Assembly: GCA_965234545.1 (NCBI GenBank)
Contig: OZ248348.1
Span: forward strand, 744,001-808,000
Direction of reading: 5' to 3'
From: Methylotenera sp965234545
GTDB lineage: Bacteria > Pseudomonadota > Gammaproteobacteria > Burkholderiales > Methylophilaceae
Length of the DNA: 64,000 nt
The notes under the pieces: generated by a model
The model's database searches: none
What the model was told of the DNA's origin: nothing
What the model saw: the letters and a program-made list of their open reading frames with translations, nothing else
Shown here: in pieces, positions 15,316 through 23,221 of the stretch
Layout: the number at the start of each line of letters is the position of its first letter
How positions within the stretch are numbered: position 1 is the first letter of the stretch
Made by a program: the position numbers and the translations under genes

Positions 15316-17844
15316 TTATTTGTTCTGCGTTTCCACCATTACCATAGGCTCATTGATGCTTTCTGTTTTTGCATCTTTTTGCCATGCGGCTGGCTTCCTT
15401 GGCGCACGCGCTTTAGGTTCATTCACCAGCGGGATGGCTTTGGGCGCATCCGCTTTGGTTTCCACCAATTGCAAGCCAGCAGCAGCTAAATCAACTGGCT
15501 TAGCAGCAGCTTTGCGAGCACGGGCAGGACGTTTGTTGTCGGCTTTAGTGCTGGCCGCAACGGCTTTGTCGCTGACAACTGGCTCGCTCGTCGCTGTTGT
15601 TGCAGGCGCTGCCGTGTCGACAAGCACTAGCTCGGCGTCGATTTTGGCGGCTTTTTCTGGTCTGGCTTTTTTAGCCGGTTTTGTTGCCTCGCTAACCGTT
15701 GCAGGTACCGCAGTCGGTGTGTTCACCACCACGTTTTCTACCGTGTTGGCTACCGGCATCTCAGTTGTGGCCACGGCTTCTACAGACTCATTGGCGACAA
15801 AAGGACGGTTAACATCGGCTTGCGCGCCTTCGCCACGATCGCGACGTCCGCGACGGTTATTGCGGTTACGACGACCACCGCTTCTTTCGCTATTGGGTGT
15901 GGTCTCGCCAGGGTTGATTTCCGCGTTGCCATTAGCCTGTTGATGTTGAGGTTGACGTGGCTGTTGCGGCTTGGCTGGACGTTGTTCCTGCGTTCTGGCT
16001 TCTTGTGGCTTGCCGTCATTAGGTCGATTTTGCCTATCTTGCGGCGCGTTTTTGTTGCGGTCATTACGATTACGGTTGCGATTCCGGTTGTTGCGGTTGC
16101 GATCGCGGTTGAATTCTTCGTTTTTCTCCGCTTCGGTTTTTTGTTTGCTGCTGGCCGATGCGCTGCTGAATAAGTTTTTAATGCGGCCTAGCAAAGATAA
16201 GATCGGTGCCGCTGCAGATTTTTCCGCCACAATAGGTGCCGGTGCTGCTGGGGTAATGCCTCTCACTGCGGCCACTGGTCTGACTTCCTTGGCCGTTTCT
16301 TCTGCGGTAGGGATGTAAGACGTTTCAGTTGGCAACTCCACTAATTTGTAGCTGGCGCGACTGGTTTCTTCGGTGACGTCATCGTGTTTGACTCGCACAA
16401 TGTTGTAATTTGGTGTTTCCAGGTGAATGTTAGGTATTAACACCACCTCAACGCCCATGCGTTGTTCGATGGCATGAATGTCAGCACGTTTTTCGTTCAA
16501 CAAGAAGGTTGCCACTTCAACTGGCAATTGCACCTGGATGATCGCACTGTTGTCTTTCATGGCATCTTCTTGCGTAATGCGCAATATGTGCAAGGCGGTG
16601 GATTCAATGCCCCGGATGTGACCGGTACCATTGCATCGTGGGCATGGGATGTGATTGGTTTCACCTAAGCTTGGGCGCAAGCGTTGGCGTGACAATTCAA
16701 GCAAGCCGAAGCGGGAAATTTTACCGGTTTGCACGCGTGCACGATCGTGATGCAAGGCGTCACGAAGCGCATTTTCAACTTCACGTTGATTGCGTTGGCT
16801 TTCCATGTCAATAAAGTCTATGACCACCAAGCCACCAAGATCGCGCAAGCGTAATTGGCGTGCCACTTCTTCGGCGGCTTCCATATTGGTGTTGAAGGCG
16901 GTGTGTTCGATATCGCTACCGCGCGTGGCGCGGCCAGAGTTGACGTCTACTGAAACCAAGGCCTCGGTGTGGTCGATAACAATCGCGCCGCCTGAGGGTA
17001 AGCGTACTTCGCGCGAGAAAGCCGATTCAATTTGGTGTTCAATTTGGAAGCGCGTGAATAGGGGGATTTCATCTTGGTACAATTTTACGCGGCCGACATT
17101 GCCGGGCATGACGTGGCTCATGAATTGCAAGGCTTGTTCGTGTATGTCCGGTGTGTCGATTAATATTTCACCGATATCGGCGCTAAAGTAATCGCGAATG
17201 GCGCGTATCACTAAGCTGCCTTCTTGGTAAATTAGGTAAGCGCCACTTTGCATGGTGGAGGCGCCATCGATGGCTGCCCATAACTGCGTTAAGTAATTTA
17301 AATCCCATTGCAATTCTTCGGCGTTACGGCCAATACCCGCGGTGCGAGCAATGATGCTCATGCCCTTTGGTACTTCCAATTGCGCTAATACATCGCGCAA
17401 CTCGTCTCTGTCTTCGCCTTCAATGCGGCGAGATACACCGCCACCACGAGGGTTGTTCGGCATAAGCACTAAATAACGACCGGCCAGTGAGATGAACGTA
17501 GTGAGGGCTGCGCCTTTGTTGCCACGCTCGTCTTTGTCCACCTGCACGATGATTTCTTGACCTTCTTTTAAGGCGTCTTGTATGCGTGCTTTGCTGTCTG
17601 CGCCTTCTTTGAAGTAGCTACGTGCGACTTCTTTGAAAGGTAAAAATCCGTGCCTGTCCATGCCGTAGTCGACAAATGCCGCTTCCAGTGATGGTTCTAT
17701 GCGGGTGATGACACCTTTATAAATATTGCTTTTGCGCTGTTCTTTACCAGCGTGTTCTATGTCTAAATCGATCAGTTTTTGACCGTCTACGATGGCAACG
17801 CGTAATTCTTCCGATTGCGTTGCATTAAATAACATGCGTTTCAT
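15316..17844 (-). CDS. rne: ribonuclease E
   Basis: Main endoribonuclease of mRNA decay and rRNA/tRNA processing. The S1 domain begins near residue 37 (NIYKGVITRIEPSLEAAFVDYG). The two catalytic aspartates are in EALVSVDVNSGRATRG and LGGLVVIDFIDM. The zinc-link is HIPCPRCNGTGHIRG. After about residue 530 the protein becomes disordered, with an R/N-rich tract (RDRNRNNRNRNRNR) and then Ala/Lys/Pro-rich sequence. The shorter tail (842 residues against 1061 in E. coli) is usual for betaproteobacteria. The ATG is preceded by AGGAG. It is divergent from rluC across 630 bases, the same pairing as in E. coli. Confidence 0.97.
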   Translation of the reverse strand: MKRMLFNATQSEELRVAIVDGQKLIDLDIEHAGKEQRKSNIYKGVITRIEPSLEAAFVDYGMDRHGFLPFKEVARSYFKEGADSKARIQDALKEGQEIIVQVDKDERGNKGAALTTFISLAGRYLVLMPNNPRGGGVSRRIEGEDRDELRDVLAQLEVPKGMSIIARTAGIGRNAEELQWDLNYLTQLWAAIDGASTMQSGAYLIYQEGSLVIRAIRDYFSADIGEILIDTPDIHEQALQFMSHVMPGNVGRVKLYQDEIPLFTRFQIEHQIESAFSREVRLPSGGAIVIDHTEALVSVDVNSGRATRGSDIEHTAFNTNMEAAEEVARQLRLRDLGGLVVIDFIDMESQRNQREVENALRDALHHDRARVQTGKISRFGLLELSRQRLRPSLGETNHIPCPRCNGTGHIRGIESTALHILRITQEDAMKDNSAIIQVQLPVEVATFLLNEKRADIHAIEQRMGVEVVLIPNIHLETPNYNIVRVKHDDVTEETSRASYKLVELPTETSYIPTAEETAKEVRPVAAVRGITPAAPAPIVAEKSAAAPILSLLGRIKNLFSSASASSKQKTEAEKNEEFNRDRNRNNRNRNRNRNDRNKNAPQDRQNRPNDGKPQEARTQEQRPAKPQQPRQPQHQQANGNAEINPGETTPNSERSGGRRNRNNRRGRRDRGEGAQADVNRPFVANESVEAVATTEMPVANTVENVVVNTPTAVPATVSEATKPAKKARPEKAAKIDAELVLVDTAAPATTATSEPVVSDKAVAASTKADNKRPARARKAAAKPVDLAAAGLQLVETKADAPKAIPLVNEPKARAPRKPAAWQKDAKTESINEPMVMVETQNK

Positions 17845-18474
17845 TGTTTGCTCCTGTAGGGCTTAAGGCGCAGACTGAGTGTTGAAGGCAGATTAAGGTG
17901 GTGGCGCCAATGGGATTGGCCAAGCTACTGAAGGCGCGTTGAGTATGCGCGTAGGTAAAATCTAACGATTTTGAATTATAAAGACTAGCCGCGAAAAAGT
18001 CGCTCTGTTCTAAAGTATGAATAATCAACAAGTTATAGAGCCGCATTGGCAAATGCAAGGGCTGTAATTAAACCGGTTTCTGCTTCATGTGTTTCAATTG
18101 TAGGCAGTAACTTACAATGTTTCTGCCTGTCGTTAAATTAAACTAATCATTAAAATTTATGCCGTAGTGGCGTAAATTCGTTAAAATTCTATCTTCAGTA
18201 AATGCCAATTTAGCGATACGCCAAATCGGACTACCACGTTAAGTCGCGCTTTATGTTTATTTGTCTGCGGCGGCTTGAGCGCTAATTTTTACTTGCTGCT
18301 ACTTTATAATATGGCGAGCGGCGTTAACCAAGTATCTGTTTCCACTTTAAAAAGCCAGGTCAGCGTGCGGTGCAGGCTAACTTATTGCCATTTAAGTGTA
18401 TTTTCTACATCAATTAATCTTTAATTAATTGATAATGGCGTAAGTATAGGCTACTACTAACATTTAAGCAAAGA
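17845..18474. other. long divergent rne/rluC leader region
   Basis: 630 bases without a credible gene, AT-rich near both ends. It must hold the rne promoter and 5' UTR on minus and the rluC promoter on plus. Candidate -10 elements are TATAAT at 18305-18310 (plus) and at 17975-17980 (minus strand), both with weak -35 partners. A perfect AT-rich inverted repeat lies at 18409-18433. In E. coli the long rne 5' UTR mediates autoregulation; a similar role here is inference. A 77-codon minus frame (17825-18058) is not convincing. Confidence 0.6.
18409..18433. repeat. perfect 10-bp inverted repeat upstream of rluC
   Basis: ATCAATTAAT, spacer CTTTA, ATTAATTGAT. It ends 41 bases before the rluC ATG. 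It is all A/T apart from one C or G per arm, so a protein-binding operator is as plausible as an RNA hairpin. Confidence 0.5.
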
Positions 18475-19530
18475 ATGAACACTATCAGTACACAAAATCA
18501 GCCATCCAGTTCGGAGCATGTCAGTGCATTGGCAGCGGCTTTTCTCACGGTTGACGAGGCAAGCGAGGGGCAGCGAGTGGATAACTTTCTGGCTAAAACC
18601 TTAAAAGGGGTGCCTAAGAGCCATGTTTATCGTATCTTGCGCAGTGGCGAAGTGCGAGTAAATAAAAAACGAATCGATGCGGATTTTCGCCTAAGTCTAG
18701 GCGACGTGGTGCGTATACCACCCACGCGCGCCAAGCAGATTGATAAGCCTGAGATAAAGGCGCCCGGCGTGTCGAAGTTTGCTGATGCCATTTTGTTTGA
18801 AGACGATGCGCTCTTGGTCATTGATAAACCGGCAGGCTTTGCGGTGCATGGTGGTAGCGGTATCAGCCGTGGTGTCATAGAGCAAATGCGATTAGAGCGG
18901 CCGAAAGCCAAGTTTTTGGAATTAGTGCACCGCTTGGATAGGGAAACGTCGGGCGTGTTGATGTTGGCAAAAAAACGCAGTGCGCTGGTTGCGTTGCACG
19001 AAGCCATACGCCACAACCAAACGGACAAGCGCTACTTAATGTTGGTGCAAGGGACGTGGTTGGAGAAAAAGAAACGTGTGGTGTTGGACTTGCAGCGCTA
19101 CTTATTACCCAATGGGGAGCGCCGCGTCAACGTAGTGACGGACGTGAGCAAAGATAAATACAATGAACGCTTAAGCTCGGAAACGCTCTTTAAGTTAGTT
19201 AAAAACTTTAACCATCCGCAATTGGGGCCGTATAGTTTGTTGGAAGCGCAGTTGGTGACTGGGCGCACGCATCAGCTGCGCGTGCAATTGGCCCATTTGG
19301 GCTTTGTGATTGTTGGGGACGATAAATACGGCGATTTTGCTGCCAATAAAGCCCTGCAAAAGCATGGTTTGAAGCGTATGTTTTTGCATTCCGCTATCAC
19401 TAAAATTAATCACCCCTTGACGCAAGCTAAGCTGGAATTGATTGCGCCTTTGCCGGTCGAATTGCATCAATTTTTACAAAAATTAGAAGCCATTAGTTTA
19501 GAAACCAGCAAATTAGAAACCAAGAGTTAA
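18475..19530 (+). CDS. rluC: 23S rRNA pseudouridine synthase RluC
   Basis: Converts three uridines of 23S rRNA (955, 2504 and 2580 in E. coli numbering) to pseudouridine. The S4 RNA-binding domain is at about residues 30-95 (GQRVDNFLAKTLKGVPKSHVYRILRSGEVRVN). The catalytic Asp is in ELVHRLDRETSGVLMLAKK, followed by the GRTHQLRVQLAHLG motif. 351 residues; family length is about 320, the extra being a Ser/Gln-rich N-terminus. Next genes on the same strand are a HAD phosphatase (16-base gap), a Rieske protein and sppA, a likely operon. Confidence 0.95.
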   Translation: MNTISTQNQPSSSEHVSALAAAFLTVDEASEGQRVDNFLAKTLKGVPKSHVYRILRSGEVRVNKKRIDADFRLSLGDVVRIPPTRAKQIDKPEIKAPGVSKFADAILFEDDALLVIDKPAGFAVHGGSGISRGVIEQMRLERPKAKFLELVHRLDRETSGVLMLAKKRSALVALHEAIRHNQTDKRYLMLVQGTWLEKKKRVVLDLQRYLLPNGERRVNVVTDVSKDKYNERLSSETLFKLVKNFNHPQLGPYSLLEAQLVTGRTHQLRVQLAHLGFVIVGDDKYGDFAANKALQKHGLKRMFLHSAITKINHPLTQAKLELIAPLPVELHQFLQKLEAISLETSKLETKS

Positions 19531-19546
19531 GAAAGTACCGTAAGGC

Positions 19547-20200
19547 ATGCAAAAGCAATTTGATTTAATCGTTTGGGATTGGGATGGCACTTTAGCTGAC
19601 TCCACTGGCATGATTACCGAGGCCTTGCTCAATGCAGCGGCGCAGGTAGGCTTGCCGACATTAAGCAGCAGTGAGGCCAGCAGCATCATAGGTTTGGGTT
19701 TGCGTGAAGCCATTCATGCCTTATACGGCGACATACCGGCTCCACAGGCACAGGCCTTGGCCACGCAATACAGCAATAATTATTACGCCGGAGAAAGCCG
19801 CATCCCATTGTTCGCAGGCGCGGTTGATACCATTAAGACGCTTAATAAACGCGGCTTTAAATTAGCCGTCGCTACTGGCAAGGGTAGGCGAGGATTGAAT
19901 TTGGCTTTGCAGCACTGTGGCTTGACGCATTATTTTCACGCCACTCGTACCGTTGACGAGTGTTTTTCTAAACCCCATCCGCAAATGTTGCACGAATTGA
20001 TGGAGGCCTTAGTTGTGTTGCCTGAGCGCACATTGATGATAGGGGACACCAGCTACGATTTGCAAATGGCTAAAAACGCTGGTGTGAGCGCGGTTGGGGT
20101 AACTTACGGTGCACAAAAGGCCGAGCAATGGCAACACCTTGAGCCTCTTCGCCAATTTAACAACTTCAACAGTTTAAGTGCATGGTTGTTGGAGGGATAA
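19547..20200 (+). CDS. HAD-IA family phosphatase (phosphoglycolate phosphatase-like)
   Basis: 217 residues. Motif I is VWDWDGTLADSTGM with the nucleophile and acid/base Asp. Motif II Thr is in AVATGKGRRGLN. The motif III Lys is in ECFSKPHPQML, and motif IV is LMIGDTSYDLQMAKNAG. An alpha-helical cap lies between residues 20 and 80. The substrate cannot be read from sequence; Gph-like or nucleotide-phosphatase activity is typical. It sits between rluC and the Rieske gene in a co-directional run. Confidence 0.88.
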   Translation: MQKQFDLIVWDWDGTLADSTGMITEALLNAAAQVGLPTLSSSEASSIIGLGLREAIHALYGDIPAPQAQALATQYSNNYYAGESRIPLFAGAVDTIKTLNKRGFKLAVATGKGRRGLNLALQHCGLTHYFHATRTVDECFSKPHPQMLHELMEALVVLPERTLMIGDTSYDLQMAKNAGVSAVGVTYGAQKAEQWQHLEPLRQFNNFNSLSAWLLEG

Positions 20201-20201
20201 G

Positions 20202-20561
20202 ATGAGTGACCCTAGCCCGTGCGTGGTGTTTAAAAGTGAAGATGTGCAAGAGCAGGGTAAAGGCCTGCGTTTTGCACTGCCCGCGCTGGGGGAGTTTGCC
20301 GGCGGCTTTGTTGTTCGTTATCACGGCCAAGCTTATGCTTATGTTAATCAATGTGCGCATGTGGCCGTGGAACTAGATTGGAACGAAGGCGAGTTTTTTA
20401 CTGCTGAAAAAGAGCATTTAATTTGCGCCACACACGGTGCCCATTATCGACCCGATAACGGTTATTGTGTGATGGGACCTTGTAAGGGTAAGCGTTTGCG
20501 CGCCATACCGCTTACTGAACAAAATCAAATCATTAGCATAGATATTAGTGCTATTTCATAA
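20202..20561 (+). CDS. small Rieske [2Fe-2S] protein
   Basis: 119 residues from the ATG at 20202, which has GGAGGG directly upstream inside the end of the HAD gene. The cluster motif is CAH (in VNQCAHVAVELDW) and CATH (in LICATHGAHYRPDNG), the C-x-H ... C-x-x-H pattern of soluble Rieske ferredoxins. MGPCKGKRLRAIPL is the proline-loop side. No oxygenase catalytic domain is attached. Partner unknown; association with rluC-HAD-sppA is positional only. Confidence 0.87.
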   Translation: MSDPSPCVVFKSEDVQEQGKGLRFALPALGEFAGGFVVRYHGQAYAYVNQCAHVAVELDWNEGEFFTAEKEHLICATHGAHYRPDNGYCVMGPCKGKRLRAIPLTEQNQIISIDISAIS

Positions 20562-20584
20562 CCCTAATTTTAGAGAAAAATACC

Positions 20585-21541
20585 ATGTCAGAAGAGCATA
20601 ATTGGCAACGTGATGCCATAGAAAAATTGGCTAGTGCCTCATTAAACGAGCAAAAATCGGCTAGACGCTGGGGGGTGTTTTTTAAAATATTAATGTACTC
20701 GTATTTGTTTTTCTTGCTGTTTTTAGCCATGGGCTGGCTAGGTGAGAGCAAGAAAACACTTAGCGATCACACGGCTTTGATTGAAGTGGCAGGTGTCATT
20801 GAAGCCGATGGCGAAGTTAATGCCGACAGTTTTATTGGTAGCTTGCACGATGCCTACGAAGACAAACACACCAAGGGCATTATCTTGCGCATCAATAGCC
20901 CAGGTGGCAGTCCGGTGCAAGCAGGGATTATTAATGATGAAATTGAGCGGCAAAAACGTTTGCACCCGACCATACCGGTGTATGCGGTGGTGGAAGACAT
21001 TTGCGCTTCGGGTGGTTATTACATCGCCGCGGCGGCAGATAGAATATACGTGGATAAAGCCAGCATAGTTGGATCCATAGGGGTGTTGATGGATGGCTAC
21101 GGCTTTACCGAGCTAATGAAAAAAGTAGGGGTGGAGCGTCGTTTGATGACGGCCGGCGAAAACAAGGCCATGTTAGACCCGTTCTCGCCCATCAATCCTA
21201 AACACCAAGCCTACGCGCAAACCATGCTCAATGAAATCCACGAGCAATTTAAAACCGTGGTGCGCGAAGGCCGTGGTCAGCGTTTGAAAGAAACACCGGA
21301 AACTTTTAGTGGCTTATTTTGGAGCGGTGAGCAAAGCGTTAAGCTGGGTTTGGCTGATGCCATAGGCAGCACCGATTTCGTGGCGCGTGAGGTAATTAAA
21401 CAAGAAGACATAGTCGACTTCACCTACCAAGATGACTTCGCTAGCCGCTTAGCTAAGCGCATAGGCGCAAGCGCTAGTGCTAGCTTAGGCGAGGGTATAG
21501 CCCGTCAGCTAACGAGTAGCGGCGAACTGAAATTGCATTAA
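20585..21541 (+). CDS. sppA: signal peptide peptidase SppA, 36K type
   Basis: Membrane-anchored S49 serine protease that degrades cleaved signal peptides. One N-terminal helix (ILMYSYLFFLLFLAMGWL) is followed by a single protease domain. The nucleophile Ser is in DICASGGYYIAAAADRIYVDKASIVGSIGV and the general-base Lys is likely in the same block. Substrate-binding LRINSPGGSPVQAG precedes it. 318 residues fits the short, single-domain class. It ends one base before the convergent pgi stop. Confidence 0.93.
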   Translation: MSEEHNWQRDAIEKLASASLNEQKSARRWGVFFKILMYSYLFFLLFLAMGWLGESKKTLSDHTALIEVAGVIEADGEVNADSFIGSLHDAYEDKHTKGIILRINSPGGSPVQAGIINDEIERQKRLHPTIPVYAVVEDICASGGYYIAAAADRIYVDKASIVGSIGVLMDGYGFTELMKKVGVERRLMTAGENKAMLDPFSPINPKHQAYAQTMLNEIHEQFKTVVREGRGQRLKETPETFSGLFWSGEQSVKLGLADAIGSTDFVAREVIKQEDIVDFTYQDDFASRLAKRIGASASASLGEGIARQLTSSGELKLH

Positions 21542-21542
21542 C

Positions 21543-23195
21543 TTATTTGTGTGATTTGGTGTAGTTAATTAAGCCATTGGTGGAACTGTCAAAGCTTGTG
21601 ACAACGCCATCACTGGTTAATAAGGGTAAGATTTCCTGGGCAATTTGTTTGCCGTATTCCACGCCCCATTGGTCGTAGCTGTTGATGTCCCAAATCATGC
21701 CTTGGACGAATATTTTATGCTCGTACAAGGCGATCAGTTTGCCTAGCGTATTGGGTGTAAGTTTATCGAACAAAATGGAAGTGCTGGGGCGATTGCCTTC
21801 AAACACCTTATGTGGCAATAGGTTTTCTAATTCCGCACCAGTCAAGCCTTGCTCTTGCAATTCCAAGCGGGCTTCATCCGGTGTTTTGCCCAGCATTAAG
21901 GCCTGGGTTTGCGCAAGGAAGTTTGCCAGTAAAATTTTGTGGTGGGCGTAACCGTGTTTGCCTATGGCGTAGTGGCTGTGCACAGGCATTAAGAAATCGC
22001 AGGGCACGACTTGCGTGCCTTGGTGTATTAATTGATAAAAGGCGTGCTGACCATTGGTGCCCGCTTCGCCCCAAATCACTGGGCCGGTTTTGTATTGTAT
22101 GCGCTGGCCATCGCGGCAAATGAATTTACCGTTGCTTTCCATATCGGCTTGCTGCAAGTAAGCTGGGAAGCGTGACATGCCTTGATCGTAAGGCAATATC
22201 GCGTGGGTGGCGACGTCAAAGAAGTTGTTGTACCAAATCCCTATCAGCGCCATGATCACCGGCATATTTTCTTCTAAAGGCGCAGTTTGAAAATGCTGAT
22301 CCATTTCATGTGCACCACTTAGCAAGGCCTCGAAGTGATCCATGCCTACGTACAAGGCGATAGATAAGCCTATGGCCGACCACAAGGAATAACGACCGCC
22401 CACCCAATCCCAAAAGGCAAACATATTTGCCTGATCGATACCAAAATCGGTGACCGCTTTGGCGTTAGTAGAAAGGGCGACGAAGTGTTTGGCCACGTGG
22501 GCATTATCCTGCGCCTGGTTTAAAAACCAGGTGCGCGCTGAAATGGCGTTCGTCATGGTTTCTTGGGTGGTAAATGTTTTAGATGCCACAATAAACAAGG
22601 TGGTTTCAGGCTGGCATTTTTCTAAAGCGCGCATCAAGTGGGCGCCATCGATATTTGAAACAAAATGCACCGCCAAATCTGCACTGGCGTATGGCTTTAA
22701 TGCGTCACAGACCATGACCGGACCTAAGTCTGAGCCGCCTATGCCTATGTTAACCACATCGGTAATGCGTTTGCCGGTGTAACCTAACCATGCACCTGAA
22801 CGGACTTTTTCTGAAAAATCGCGCATTTGCGCTAACACTGCATTGACCTCAGGCATGACGTCCAGGCCATCGACCAACACCGGCCGATTGCTACGGTTGC
22901 GTAAAGCCGTGTGTAACACAGCTCGATTTTCCGTGATATTGATTTTCTCACCGGCGAACATGCGGTCACGCCAATTTTCTAGCTGCGCTTCTCTGGCTAA
23001 TTGCATTAGCAGTGGCAGCGTTTCATCGTTGATGCGGTGTTTAGAGAAATCAAACAACATATCATCAAGCTGAAAGCTGAATTTATCGAAGCGATTTGTA
23101 TCTTGGGCAAATAAATCGCGCATATTGCTTGCCGCGATTGTTTTCTGATGACGGCATAGCGCTTGCCATACCGGTAAAGTTGTTAGTGCAGCCAT
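21543..23195 (-). CDS. pgi: glucose-6-phosphate isomerase
   Basis: Interconverts glucose-6-phosphate and fructose-6-phosphate. 550 residues, full length. Signatures: NIGIGGSDLGPVMVCDAL, FIVASKTFTTQETMTNA, the first PGI signature region VGGRYSLWSAIGLSIAL, ESNGKFICRDG, IWGEAGTNGQHAFYQLIHQGT and the C-terminal GVEYGKQIAQ. It lies 26 bases downstream of glgB on the same strand, so it is probably co-transcribed. That links hexose-phosphate entry to glycogen branching. Confidence 0.97.
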   Translation of the reverse strand: MAALTTLPVWQALCRHQKTIAASNMRDLFAQDTNRFDKFSFQLDDMLFDFSKHRINDETLPLLMQLAREAQLENWRDRMFAGEKINITENRAVLHTALRNRSNRPVLVDGLDVMPEVNAVLAQMRDFSEKVRSGAWLGYTGKRITDVVNIGIGGSDLGPVMVCDALKPYASADLAVHFVSNIDGAHLMRALEKCQPETTLFIVASKTFTTQETMTNAISARTWFLNQAQDNAHVAKHFVALSTNAKAVTDFGIDQANMFAFWDWVGGRYSLWSAIGLSIALYVGMDHFEALLSGAHEMDQHFQTAPLEENMPVIMALIGIWYNNFFDVATHAILPYDQGMSRFPAYLQQADMESNGKFICRDGQRIQYKTGPVIWGEAGTNGQHAFYQLIHQGTQVVPCDFLMPVHSHYAIGKHGYAHHKILLANFLAQTQALMLGKTPDEARLELQEQGLTGAELENLLPHKVFEGNRPSTSILFDKLTPNTLGKLIALYEHKIFVQGMIWDINSYDQWGVEYGKQIAQEILPLLTSDGVVTSFDSSTNGLINYTKSHK

Positions 23196-23221
23196 TTATT
23201 TAGTCGTGCTTTAATTTAAAG

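Noticed and set aside
15260..15943. 227-codon plus-strand open frame with adjoining frames up to 16318
   Set aside because: It is the antisense of the low-complexity Ala/Lys/Arg-rich tail of RNase E. Such sequence leaves long open frames on the other strand; no ribosome site or motif supports it.
17825..18058. 77-codon minus-strand frame upstream of rne
   Set aside because: It overlaps the rne ribosome site and start, has no family features and sits in leader sequence.
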